From the NCBI GenBank assembly GCA_001939145.1, contig LSRX01000296.1:492247-556246 (forward strand): a stretch of DNA of 64,000 nt, written 5' to 3'. This DNA comes from Symbiodinium microadriaticum (taxonomy: Eukaryota; Sar; Dinophyceae; Suessiales; Symbiodiniaceae). The number at the start of each line of letters is the position of its first letter. The first letter of the stretch is position 1. Both the position numbers and the translations under genes were made by a program. The notes beneath the pieces are model-generated. The model saw only the letters and a list, made by a program, of their open reading frames with translations. It had not been told where the DNA came from and did not search any database. Shown here piece after piece: positions 23,309 through 35,384 of this stretch.

Positions 23309-24730
23309 GACTTGCTGGCAGGAGCCAGGGACGATCCGGCGGCCTCCAAAGAGGCCTCGGAAGGGTACCACGTAATGTAACGTAAGGTAGGTGTAATGCA
23401 CTGTAAGATAATATGCTACGACGCTGTGCAAAGTAATGTAAGGTCAGGCAATGTACTGTAATACCATGCAGCACATTTTTAGCTACTTTCCCTTGCCTTG
23501 CTCTCCAGTGCACCACATTGCACGACGTCAATGTGGATTGCATTGCATTGCAAGGCCTTGCACGCCATTGCATGACTTAACATTTCCGGACATCACGTTA
23601 CATTACATGGCATTACATGAAATACATATCATTGAATGGCATGACAGGGCATTGCATGATGTTGCATGACGGCAAATGACATGATGTGGCATGACATTGC
23701 AAGGCACAGCATGACAATTGGCGTCGCAGGACTTTGACATTGCGTCACAGTACATCGCACGGCATGAAATCACATCAACTTACATCATATTGCGTATCAT
23801 TACATGATGCTGCATGCCTTTACGTGGCATTACATGGCATTGTATGGCAACACATGGCGGCATTAAGCGACCGTACATGACATTATGTGACATTGCATGA
23901 CATGACATGACATTGCATGGCATGAAGTGACATAGCATGACATAATATGACGTTACCTGACATTGCATAGCACTACATGACCTGAGATTGACAAGTAAGT
24001 ATAGAGATGCATACGTAGATACACACATATGTGCAACCTAGGAGTATCTTGCACACATCTGCCACAGAAAATTAGCCACCCTGAGAAGGAGAATGAGCTC
24101 TGGCGCAATGCTGCGGAACTCCTCACTCAGACGTGGCCGCCTGAAGTCAGGTTGCATGGTTTTGGCTCCTGGGTGTAGGGTTTTGAGGTTCAACTGTCAG
24201 CATTTGCGAACGCCCATAGAACCTTGTTTTGGGGCTTCTGGCTGACGCAAACGTATCGGGAAAGTACATGCCAGCACGCCAAAACTGGTTCATACGAACA
24301 CATACAAGCAGACAGACAGATAGACTTGTTCTGCGAGTATTCCTGTACATTCTTTAGTAGTGCAGTACCAAGCTGCTGGCACACGACGACACCAGGACAT
24401 GTTTGCAGATCGTTTACGTAAGCTTTGCCAAGATACGACATGCAACCACACTCGTTCCTCGAAATGCGCTGAAACGCTCCCAGGCACAGTTAAAGGTGTT
24501 CATCTGCTAAAGCAACTAGCAATAACAATCTAGCAGCCCGAAGCCCAGAACCCTGAACTCCACACCCTACTGAGGCACCAAACCATCGAACCCGAACTCC
24601 TGAATCTGTGACGAAACGAGTCGCAACTCTTGCAATTGCAGGTTAAGGGTCTAAGGGCTGGGGGTTGGGGCCAAGGGGTCGTCAATCCGCACACGCTTAG
24701 TCCCAAATAGACGCCAGACGATGCGGACCA

Positions 24731-24763
<33 letters not shown>

Positions 24764-27276
24764 ATGTATGTATGTATGTATGTATGTGTGTATGTATATA
24801 TATATATATGTATATACACATGTATATATATATATAGATATATAGATGCTTGTATATCACTTTGGACAACAGTATCAGCACACCCGCCCAAAGCCTACCC
24901 GAACAAATGCTAGCCTGCAGAAGCCATCTGCAAAAGCCTGTGGCAGTTCCACCAAAGTGGCAGGATACACCCTAAACTCTAAACCCTAAAACCTAAGCCC
25001 TAAACCCTAAACCCTAGACCCTGCAAGGATAGAGCCGATGTGGCCTGAGGCCGAGGCGCTTTTCCTCACCGAAGAAAGGGTGTTTTCTCTTGTCTTCCGG
25101 TCGAAAGAGGGATGGAGTGTTCTTTACTCTTACTCTTGAACCTGATACAGGCACTTGAGGGTCTGAATTTTGATTAGGCTTGAAGGTTTAGGGTTTCGTT
25201 GTTTCAGGTCTTTCTTGTCCTGGGGCATCTGACAGGAGTTCACGGGGCCGTACTTCTTTCCACGGGGTTTTCCATCGTCTTTCTTGGGGCTCTTAGGGGT
25301 GTCTTGACCTTGGCTGTCGGGTTTTGGCGGGGCTTCTATAGGCTCGCATCTGAGCCGGAAAATCTTCGTAACATCATTCCGGTAGAAGCAATGCAAAATT
25401 CCGCCGGCCATTGGGCTATGGTGGATTGGGCGTCTGATTTGGGTTGCGGGCTGGCGGCTGGGCATGGCTGAGGTTGGGCATCAACTAAAACCCGATCAGG
25501 GTAAGGGTTTAGAGATGTTTAGAGGTTTCGGGTCTGGCGTTCGCAGAGGTTCACGGACATCTGGAGTTTGCTTGCACTCCAAACGTGTCTTAGCACCCCC
25601 CCATTCTGCCATCTCCTAAACGCGAAGCCCTGAACCAGAAAAGGCACAGAACATCTTAGTCTTAAGCGCCCTTTTTTGAAAAAGTGCAGCCCAAAAAAGC
25701 CTTATAATCTCTACCGCCCTAAGCTCCCTAGAAGAGCCCCTATAACCCCTAAAGCCCCTAAAGCCCCTAAAAACCACCAAAATCCTTTAAAACCCTTACA
25801 GCCCCTCAAACCCCTTTAAACTCCTAAAAACCCCCAAAAGCCCCCCTTAAAGAGGAGCGCGTCATGGCCCTGGTCAGCGCCGAGTTCAAGGCCGAAGAGC
25901 GGCCCGGGGGCCCAAACAAAAAAAAAACACCGGAGGTCGCTGGCTTTTTCCTGTTTCTTTGAGACGGGGTTGGCGGGAGGGGTTAGGGGGCTTTTTTCGA
26001 GGTTTCTTCTAGGGTTTTTTCGGGTTTAGGGCTTTAGGGGTACAGAGGGTTGAACGGTTTAGGGTTTCGTGTTTTTGGCCTTTGGGGGTTTCGGCTTTTA
26101 GGGTTTCTAGGGTTTCGGGTTTGGGTGGGGTTTTTAGAGTTTCCCAGCAGGCTGCAACTGAAGTGTGGAAGGCGCACCATGACCCAGAACCGCCGTACAG
26201 CGATGATTAGTGTAGATTTGCGGCTGGAGCTCAGTGGACCAGACTGGTTCGAATTCAGAAGTCTCCCGTGGAACACGGGAAAACGGAAAGCAACCCAAAG
26301 GCCCCCAGGCCCTGTCCTATATCGAATTCTCATAGGACAGGCATTCGAGAGGTCTTACTTTTGGGCGATCTCCCAAGGCGTGAGTCGAAGGTCGGGCAAG
26401 TGCGCAAGCGGGTGCTCAAGCAGATGGTCCGGGCGAACACGGGCCTCCGCTCCGAGGACCGCCTAGGACTTGGAGGGCTTTCATATAGATGGACCGATGG
26501 ACGCACGTATGCATGCATGATCATGCGTGCATGCATGCATATATGTACGGATGGACCGATGTATGTATGTATGTATGTATGTATGTATGTATGTATGTAT
26601 GTAGGCAGGTATGCACGCATGCATGCATGTAAATGTGCATGTAATTAGTTAGATTAGTATTGGATCGTTCTTCATTGTGCGATTATCGAGCTGTTTCGGT
26701 CAAGTTATTTGTATTTTGGTTTAGGGTCTAGCGGTCTAGGCACCTGACTTACGAGAGGTTGCCTGGAAGCGTTCATAAGGGCGACTTACGCACCCAGTCG
26801 TTTTGGGGAGCGCATCCGCAGGTTGGTGCTTGTGGCATCTTGTCGTCGCTTGTCGTGTTTGTTTGCAGGCTTGGGTGGCGGGGATGTTTGGGGCCATGGT
26901 CCTGTCCTCGAGGGCTCAGCTGTCAACAGAGCTTCGAGAAAGAGAGCCTTGAAAGTCAACTCGGAATGAAGCACTGCCGTGTTGTGGCCCCAAAACCCAT
27001 GATTACCATTCTGTTGCTCGTCCTTCATGCATTGTTCGTCCGTAGTACCGTATTTAGATCGTCTCAAACGGCATGACATGGTTCCAGTCGGGAGCAGAGC
27101 GGTATCGGAGGGTTGTTTTGGAATCCTGGGCAACCCTAACTGGCCGTACAGCTAGAAAAGCCCTGTAGTGCTTCATTGAGCTAGAATTCCCTCTGCGGCC
27201 CTTTACCGTATAACTGCAGGAGGAGCTGGACGGTCTGCTGACCATCCTTCAGACCGACAAGCGCCCGGGGCCCTGA
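23309..27276 (+). CDS. multi-exon gene of unknown function, 3' end at 27276
   Basis: Proposed exons: 23309-23364 (DLLAGARDDPAASKEASEG), 24068-24150 (HPEKENELWRNAAELLTQ), 24921-24956, about 25027-25099 (WPEAEALFLTEERVFSLV), 25857-25937 (EERVMALVSAEFKAEERPG), 26352-about 26475 (VGQVRKRVLKQMVRANTG), and 27220-27276, which ends EELDGLLTILQTDKRPGP and TGA. The last three have almost only G/C third positions and are the most secure. The peptide is charged and helical, without a motif I can name. Introns carry a degenerate CATGACATTG tract, TATG/TA microsatellites and telomere-like words. Phase does not match at every junction as drawn, so this may be more than one gene or lack small exons. Confidence 0.5.
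23373..24000. repeat. degenerate CATGACATTG-type minisatellite in an intron
   Basis: About 600 bases built from variants of TGCATGACATTACATGGCAT. Units are 9-11 bases and irregularly diverged, dominated by CAT, GCA, TGAC and TTAC words. No phase suits a protein. It lies between candidate exons at 23309-23364 and 24068-24150. Confidence 0.85.
24731..24848. repeat. (TG)n, (TATG)n and (TA)n microsatellite
   Basis: TG, then ten or more TATG units, then TA-rich sequence, all intronic. Confidence 0.95.
24968..25020. repeat. CCCTAAA telomere-like cluster
   Basis: Several near-perfect CCCTAAA units in a row at the 3' end of an intron, directly before the exon near 25027. Confidence 0.85.
26560..26605. 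repeat. (TATG)n microsatellite
   Basis: About eleven TATG units flanked by GCATGCATG palindromic words, in the last intron of the gene ending at 27276. Confidence 0.95.
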
Positions 27277-27504
27277 AGACCCTTGGACCACGGCCGTGTT
27301 TTCTGATATTTTTGTGTTTGTATTTATGCGCCGTTATAGGGTTCGCCAGGTTTCATAGGCCTTGCAGGGATTTGTGTTTTTCGAACAGGGGTTCCCATAG
27401 CTTTTGCATAGCTTGGAGGGTGCTTCTCCGATGCTTGCTTCCAAAAATATGAACAATATTCAACATGATAACAGTAATAGTCGTGATAACAACACGAAGA
27501 GCAG

Positions 27505-27660
27505 TAGTCGTATTTGGTATTATTGTTATTATTAATAATATTGTTATTATTATTATTATTATTATTATGAATTTTAGCAGTAGTATTAATATTACTAGTA
27601 ACAACAACAAGAATAGAACCGGAACCAATGCTAAAAGTAATGGTAGTAGCATCAGTAGTC

Positions 27661-27727
<67 letters not shown>

Positions 27728-27866
27728 TAGTAGCACTGCCAGTGCTACCACTTCCACTACCACTACCACTTCCACTAGCACTAGCACTACCACTACACTC
27801 CTCGACTACCACTACTGCTGCTACTACTACTACTACTACTACTGCTGCTGTTGCTGCTGCTGCTGC

Positions 27867-27902
<36 letters not shown>

Positions 27903-27905
27903 CAC
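27505..27905. repeat. compound trinucleotide array, (TAT)n then (AGT)n facing (ACT)n
   Basis: (TTA/TAT)n at about 27515-27570 is followed by (AGT)n at about 27655-27735 and by (ACT/ACC)n at about 27750-27905. AGT and ACT repeats are reverse complements, so the strand can fold into a long imperfect hairpin. Frames of 100-250 residues on both strands here are repeat translations. Confidence 0.92.
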
Positions 27906-28262
27906 CGCGGAGCAAGCAATAAGATTCTGAATAACATTAATAGTAAGAACAATAGTAAGAATAAAAACGGGAGTAATAGGCGCAACTAAAGCAACCAGAA
28001 CAATAGTCATCCAAGCAGTTTTAAACATGTCAAGAAAAGCAATCACGATAAGCAACCACAACGATAATCGCAACAATCAACAATTAGGACGGTAACGAGA
28101 AGAAGAAGAATAGCAAACACTCATAATATTAACCATGAACAATATATAAAACACGTCACAAGAGGAGTAGACTCATAGTGTTAACCATAACAATATAAAG
28201 AATCATAAGAAGAGTAGACTCATAATATTAACCATAACAATATACTAGACTCGTCGTCGCAG

Positions 28263-28948
28263 CAATGGTCTGCTCCAGGGCTCCTGAAGTACCTGGGCCT
28301 CCTGGAGCGTTGCTGCTTCGAGGCGGAGAAGATTCAGGCGCCTTTCGGGGCCCCCGCTTTTTCTGAGAGACCCTGGCATGGCAAACGGGGGTGTCAATGG
28401 TTTCACGAATCTGCATGTTTTTGTTCTCGTGGGATTGAATTTCTAAAGGACTTGGTTAAGGCTTGGTAAGCCGTCATCTAAGCGAAGAGTGTTGCACTGA
28501 GGCTTGTTTCGTGCAGGTCCTAGGGTTGCTTACTGGATACTACTTGACATCGGATCTTCCAAAGAAGTGTCTTGGGCAGCATAGGTGAGCTTCATCCCCC
28601 CGGTTCTCATCATCTCCAAAGCTTTTTGATGCTGTTCTCGTCCCCATCCGCATCATCCTCTCCTTCGTTGTCGCTGCCACCACCATCACCACCCTCATCC
28701 CATTATTATCCTCGTCCGTACCCCATCTCCATCCCATCCGCCTTTTTCTCACCATCATACCCTTTCAGATACGCGGCTCCAACAAAGATTATCAGAAGGG
28801 CCTCACCTGCAGCGGGGCACCTCACCCCGCCCTTTACGGGTAATATGACAACCTAGGATCCAAGATAAAGGAAGCCGCGCGTCAGGCACGCATGGACAAA
28901 CGCCAAGAGAAGGCAAGGCGGCTTTCAAGAAGTTTTTCGGGGTTGTAA
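28263..28948 (+). CDS. 3' end of an unidentified gene, phase-consistent exons
   Basis: Exon 28518-28584 lies between CGTGCAG and GTGAGC and includes TGYYLTSDLPKKCLGQH. Exon 28769-28839 lies between TTTCAG and GTAATA and includes PTKIIRRASPAAGHLTPP. The last exon runs from 28857 (after CCTAG) to TAA at 28946-28948 and includes IKEAARQARMDKRQEKARR. These three join without breaking the frame. An upstream exon begins at 28263 after CGCAG and includes LLKYLGLLERCCFEAEKIQ, ending somewhere near 28391. Its junction with 28518 is unresolved: another frame of 28518-28584 ends in a stop at 28582-28584. The C terminus is very basic and helical, as in nucleic-acid-binding or nucleolar proteins, but no family is recognised. 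Confidence 0.5.
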
Positions 28949-29386
28949 AAGGAGTGTTGGGTTCTCGGTTCGCCTGTGGCGTTGGAAGCGATGTTTAGCT
29001 TCGAGAACCTTTTGCCACGCAGTGCACGGCTTGGGCTTCAGAGCTTAAAGGGGTAGGCTTGGGCACACCGTGCATGCAGAACACGTACCAAGCCCCTCTA
29101 AACTCCAAAGACCTAAGCCCTTAGCCCTAAATTCAACCGGAACAGGCCTAGAAGCCAGAAGCGCTGAACCCGAGGCCTTGGAATCTCAATCTCTAGACCC
29201 TAGATCATCTACAAGCCCCAGAAGCTGTGAAACCGTAAAGCCTTAAATCCGAGACCCCAAGAACCAACCCTATCCATGTGAAAGCTTAAAGCCCAAACCC
29301 TTTATCCCAAAACCCTCAACCCTACGGCCCTTGCTAGAGCCTTTCTCCGCAAAGCCCCTCTAACTCCGCACACCTTGGGGCCCCAG

Positions 29387-29628
29387 TTCCGGTCCGCGAA
29401 GCTGGGCAGCTACGCCCAGGAGCGCGCGGAGGAGGCGGTTCCTTCTGTGGCGCTTTTTAAATCCTAACCCCTCTGCCCCCCAGTCCGCCCTTAAATCCTA
29501 GGGGCCCTAGCCCTAAACCCCCAAAAAGACAGAGCCAAAGGCGGTCGTCGACGTCTTCTCGTCGGCCAAGGGGCTCGAGCTGCGCATCCAGGCGTGCTGC
29601 AGCCCGGAGACCCAGCTTCGGCTTCGAG
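29387..29628 (+). CDS. two coding exons of an unidentified gene
   Basis: Exon 29387-29437 (51 bases) lies between CCCCAG and GTTCCT and reads FRSAKLGSYAQERAEEA. Exon 29529-29628 includes AVVDVFSSAKGLELRIQACC and ends before GTTTGA. They join in phase and have nearly exclusive G/C third positions. The intron between is only about 90 bases and ends in CCCTAAACCCC. The intron after 29628 opens with repeated GGGTTTGGGGTT words. A following exon may begin at about 29750. Function unknown. Confidence 0.6.
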
Positions 29629-30567
29629 GTTTGAGGGTTTGGGGTTGAGGGTTCAAGCTTGACGGTTTGGGGTTCGGGGCTTTGGGTTCAGGGTTCCTCG
29701 TTTTTGTAGAGAGTTGAGGGTATGAGGACCCTACGAGTTTTCGGGCAGGAGCGAGCCTGCTTTCTTGCACGCAGCCAGGGACCAGTGTTTTCGACAGTAT
29801 ACAGGGTTGGTAGCAGTGTTTGTATGTGCCTCAAGAAGCACCAGACTCACTCGATGTGCTTCCTTGGCAAGTAATGATTGATGGTGTCTGGTCTTAAACA
29901 GACTCGGAAGGACCAAAGATCAGTAAACCCAAAGCCGTTTCAGCTTTATGCCTGTTCAGCCTACAAAATCACTACAATCGGAACAGTATGAAGGAAAGGC
30001 CAGCTTATGACTCTACCAAAACTAAATTCCAAACCCAGCACATACTGTCAATTTAGAAGAGATGATTCAGGCTTTGTGGTTAGGACTTGAGGTTTGTCGC
30101 GTTTCGGGTTTGCTCGTTTTGGATTCCACATGCAATTCTGATTCCCGCTGCCGAGTTTGAATCGCCGTACCCGTTGTACAAGGACATTCCCAAAGGAGTG
30201 CACCAGTGATGTTGAAACCACCAAACACTGCACCCCGAACTCTGAACGATAAGTCCTGAAACCCTGCACCCTGGACCCTAGAACCTGTGAAGCCCTCGTC
30301 AAACCCCTATAGAACCCTTGTAGAACCATATAGCGCCCAGCTAAAACTGGTACTTCAACTTTGTAGAGCCCCATGCCGAGATGCGGCAGAAGAACTGCCC
30401 GAGACATATGCCTGCGCCCTACGCTGGAGGTAGAGGGTGGTTGAGGCTCAAAGATTACAGGGCTTAGGGTTCAGGGTGGATTCAGCTCGGGGGCTGCGCA
30501 ATAACAAAGCCAGTTCAGAATCAAGAGGAGTTTCGAAAAACACGGGGGATCCTAGTGTAACGGCAAA

Positions 30568-30951
30568 ATGGCACGACGTTTGATAGACGAGCCCTCCAAG
30601 GAGCCCCAGTTGGAGATACTTTTAAGTCCTGACACAAAGTTACAGGGGTTTAGGGTTGATGGGACTTGGGTGCGTTTAGTATGTTGTAGAGTTTGGGGGT
30701 GCAGGAGTTGCCAACACCTGCTTAACGCATGTAGCGAATATCTAGTGGACACGCTAAACTTGCTTCTTACCTCCATGGCTTTTCGAGTTTCTGAAGATTT
30801 TCACGGGTGTGCTCAGGAGCCTCAAATCGAAAATCGATGCTGCGAAAGCTTTTCAGTAGCTTTGTATGATCTCAACATTTGTAGGGAACTGTGGTCATGG
30901 CTCAAGTGCTTCTTCGCATTTATCTTTGCTACTCGTGGAACCAACCTGTAA
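30568..30951 (+). CDS. open frame with ATG, status uncertain
   Basis: A frame of 127 residues begins with ATG at 30568 (MARRLIDEPSKEPQLEILL) and ends at 30951. The first 26 codons look coding and are followed by TTTAGGG-like sequence, so the true exon may end near 30645. The Cys-rich remainder may be chance. Confidence 0.3.
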   Translation: MARRLIDEPSKEPQLEILLSPDTKLQGFRVDGTWVRLVCCRVWGCRSCQHLLNACSEYLVDTLNLLLTSMAFRVSEDFHGCAQEPQIENRCCESFSVALYDLNICRELWSWLKCFFAFIFATRGTNL

Positions 30952-31349
30952 ACCTAGAACTCTGAAACCCGGATAAAGCCTGCCCATACTGGCCCCGCGG
31001 TACAATGTGCGACATATCACTAAACTTGCTTGAAACCCTATGAGCCCCATCACAAAGCCTTGAAATGCTAACCTTGCAAGAGGCTTGAAAGCTGTCGGGA
31101 TGGTAGTGTAGTTGTTCTGCGAGCGGTTCTGGTATTTCTGACGGGTTCGGGCGTTAGTTTAAGATTCGGGGTTTAGGGTTGGGGTTTAGTTTTTTCGGGG
31201 TTTATATAGGGTTTGGGGTTCGGGTTTGGAGTTTAGGTCTGGATTCACTATGGCAGGTTTTCTGGGAGATCGGATTGTCCGAGCAAAGTTGATAATCACA
31301 ATGTTGCTGTTGCCACACTGTCGCTCTGCCTTCCTAGATTCTGAGGCAG

Positions 31350-31437
31350 TGCAAAGTGCTCTGAAACTTTTGGCACGGCTAAGGATTCCATGAACGAGAT
31401 CGGGGATTTCTTCAACAGCCTGAATCCCTTTCGCTAG
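31350..31437 (+). CDS. candidate terminal exon, unknown protein
   Basis: After GAGGCAG the frame reads KDSMNEIGDFFNSLNPFR before TAG at 31435-31437. A competing frame (ALKLLARLRIP, stop 31391-31393) is also coding-like. One of them probably ends a gene here. Confidence 0.35.
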
Positions 31438-31597
31438 GAGCGCTGTCTTGGGGTTTCGGGTTTTGATTGGGGGTCGGAGTACTTTGGATGACTTACTTAG
31501 GATATCGGGGCTGATTATACTGAAGCAAGCTGAAGGACTAGTATTGCTGACTGTATTCAGACTACAGTAGAAGTGTGTAGAAAAACCAGCCTTGCAG

Positions 31598-31998
31598 CGC
31601 AGAGTCGCGACGCTTCGTGCGGCTGGAGGATTTCAGGGTTTCAGGTGCGCTTCGCCCCCTCTCTTGACGTGAAATCCCTCCGGAGCTCCTCAAGAAGTGA
31701 GGCGTCCGTAAGCTTACATCAACCCGAAACCTGTAGGAACCACTGTGCCTTCGAAGCAGTACAAAATCAAAGATTAATTATTTGGGAAGGCCACTTACTT
31801 GTCCAAATGGGATTGGGGGTTCCTAGTTTTGTTTCGAAGTCCCCTGAGCCATTGTGAAGGGTCTGACACGCAGTGCATTTGATGTCAATGTCCAGCTTGT
31901 CTCGTTGCCTTCAGGAAGTCCTCTCTTATTTGGAGTTCCCGGAGACTGTTCTGAAAAGGCTCCAAATTGCAAGGAAACTTGTTCACACACTCTACTAG
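31598..31998 (+). CDS. 3' end of an unidentified gene, two exons
   Basis: Exon 31598-31707 follows CTTGCAG and ends before a strong donor (GTAAGC). It includes VRFAPSLDVKSLRSSSRSEA. Exon 31915-31998 follows GCCTTCAG, reads EVLSYLEFPETVLKRLQIA and continues to TAG. The two join in phase 0. The tail is helical. No family is recognised. Confidence 0.55.
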
Positions 31999-32152
31999 GA
32001 TGGCGGTAGCTGCCTGCAAAAATGATGCGCTGAGCCCCCTCATCCTTCAACCACGCCCTTGACCCGACGGTTTGGGGGGGGGGAGGCTCCACCTGATTCA
32101 GCAGGACAGCTCCGTGAATCCACCGCGTAGTCGTAGTTTAGGGCACAGTGAT

Positions 32153-32320
32153 TAGCTCTTTCACCTGTGATTTTCCCGCAAATCTTCGAGGGGAGCTTGG
32201 TGCACCGTTGCCACTCCAAAGCCATCAAGAGTTTGATCCCGACAGCTGGATGCCCTGTAGTTCTAGAGTTTGGGACCCAAAGTCCTTTGCCTAGGCTCCT
32301 AACTACAGATCCAGAAGCTT
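32153..32320 (+). CDS. weak candidate exon before the CAG array
   Basis: A frame open from about 32153 to TAG at 32318-32320 includes KAIKSLIPTAGCPVVLEFG. Two other frames, one on the minus strand, are open as well, and the acceptor is weak. Confidence 0.25.
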
Positions 32321-32337
32321 AGATAGTAGAGGTTACC

Positions 32338-32563
32338 ACTACTCCTGATGCTATTGCTACTATTGGTGCTTCTGCGACTCCTGCTCGTGCCACGGCAACA
32401 ACAACTGCTGCTGCATCTGCTGATGCTACTGCTACTACTACCACCACCACAGGCACCACCGGCACCACCACCACCACCACCGGCACCACCACCACCACCA
32501 CCNGACGACGACGACGACGATAGCGACAACATGCGACAACAACCACCGCCGCCGCCGCCGCCT
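32338..32563. repeat. mixed trinucleotide tract upstream of the CAG array
   Basis: ACT, TGC, CAC/ACC, GAC and GCC triplets in succession, with one N at 32503. It grades into the CAG array. Confidence 0.9.
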
Positions 32564-33970
<1,407 letters not shown>

Positions 33971-34031
33971 TGGAGATGGTGGGGGTGGTGGTGTTTTTCA
34001 GTGAAGTTTCGAAATCTGACTTATTTTTCAG

Positions 34032-34135
34032 TGCCAAAGGTTCGTCCCGACTCCGCCACCTCAAGTAGCATTTCCTCAGAATCGAGAAGCTTCGGGAATG
34101 AGATTTGCAAATTGACCCTAAAGTTTAAGGAGCAG
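34032..34135 (+). CDS. well-bounded exon of an unidentified gene
   Basis: It lies between TTTTTCAG and GTAGTA. The frame includes ATSSSISSESRSFGNEIC and ends LTLKFKEQ, a Ser-rich linker into a helix or strand. The 240 bases upstream join it to the giant CAG array, which is therefore probably in the preceding intron. A following exon may start after GGTAG at about 34321 (VFIYPAHPQRPLQ), which would keep phase. Function unknown. Confidence 0.55.
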
Positions 34136-34439
34136 GTAGTAATTAGGTAGGGCTTAGAGCCTCCAGCCCCCAACCTCCAGCTCACCTGCTGCGCCCGAAA
34201 AACCACGAAATAGGATCTATTCCCAGCAGTACCTCACCTTGAGCTCTAGGCTGTAAAGCTCAGCAGATGTCATAATACTACCCAAACCCGAAGGCCTGCA
34301 CCTTAGACCTAAAACCTGGTAGGTGTTCATCTACCCGGCCCATCCCCAAAGGCCTCTGCAAAGCACCCCCCTCGGAGGCCTTCAGGAAGCAATGGAAGGC
34401 CGCGTTCTCATTCCTTTCAGGCTTAGGATGCAGGGGTTT

Positions 34440-35384
34440 AGGCTATCGACTTCTGGGGGTTGAGAGTTTTAGCGTGCTCCGGTTGTTAACGAATAGAGCC
34501 AGGTTGGTTACGCGGCCTAACGGTGCAACAGCATTGTTCCAACGAGTGAGCGGCTACGACGGTGTTTCCTAAATCCTCAGCCCTAAACCTCGTGCCAGTT
34601 TTGGGAGCTCGAGTGGGTCGGTGCTTTGGCGGTCTCCAGCTTCGGGTTCAGGGCGGGGACGCGCGCTGTCAAATTCACAGAGAAGCCCTGAAAGTCAACG
34701 CCTGTCAAAGGGTGATGGGTTCAAGGCTAGGGACCCCTAAGCCCGAAGCCTTAAAGTTAAACTCTACACAAGAGACTGGCCTCAATCAACCCACCCGAAA
34801 GAAACTCTAGCCGAAGCCCAAAGGCCTTGAGTCTCAGCTACAGCCTAAGCCCGAGACTTGAAACAAGGCACCATAGGGGCGTAAGTAGGTACCAAGACTA
34901 CTTTGAGGGTTTCCTGATGATAGTTACAGTCTTATGCCTTAAAACCCTATTCTAACTACTAAGGCGCCTGGGCCTAGACCCTACACCCTAAACCCTAAAC
35001 CCTCAACAAGGCTTCACCTCTTTGGGGATTCTCCCTTTCAGGGCCGTCGGGCCATTTTGGCCCGGTAGAGCTCAAGACCCGAACCAAGGCCCAGCTTAGG
35101 TGGTTTTTTCGGTTGGGGATCAGGTTTTAGGGTGTTTATGGGGGTTTATGGGGGTCTAGGAATTCGGAGTCCGGGATTTTGGGGGGTTGAAGCCAACCTG
35201 AAGTCCTAAAGCCAAAGCTCTATCTCTGGTCGCTCCGAGACTGGGAGCCCTAAAGCCCTAAAGCCCCCCAAGACCAGGCCCCCAGTCCCCAGCCCCCCTT
35301 TCTAAACAGCCTGATCCCCGAAGCCCCTTATAGTAGCCTGCCTGTAAGGATCCTTGTTTTACCAAACCTACCGCACAATTCCAG
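34440..35384. other. no secure gene; telomere-like intron DNA
   Basis: Contains CCCTAAA clusters at about 34975-35005 and GGGTTTATGGGGG words near 35130-35160. A coding-like frame at about 34600-34800 has no firm borders. Confidence 0.4.
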
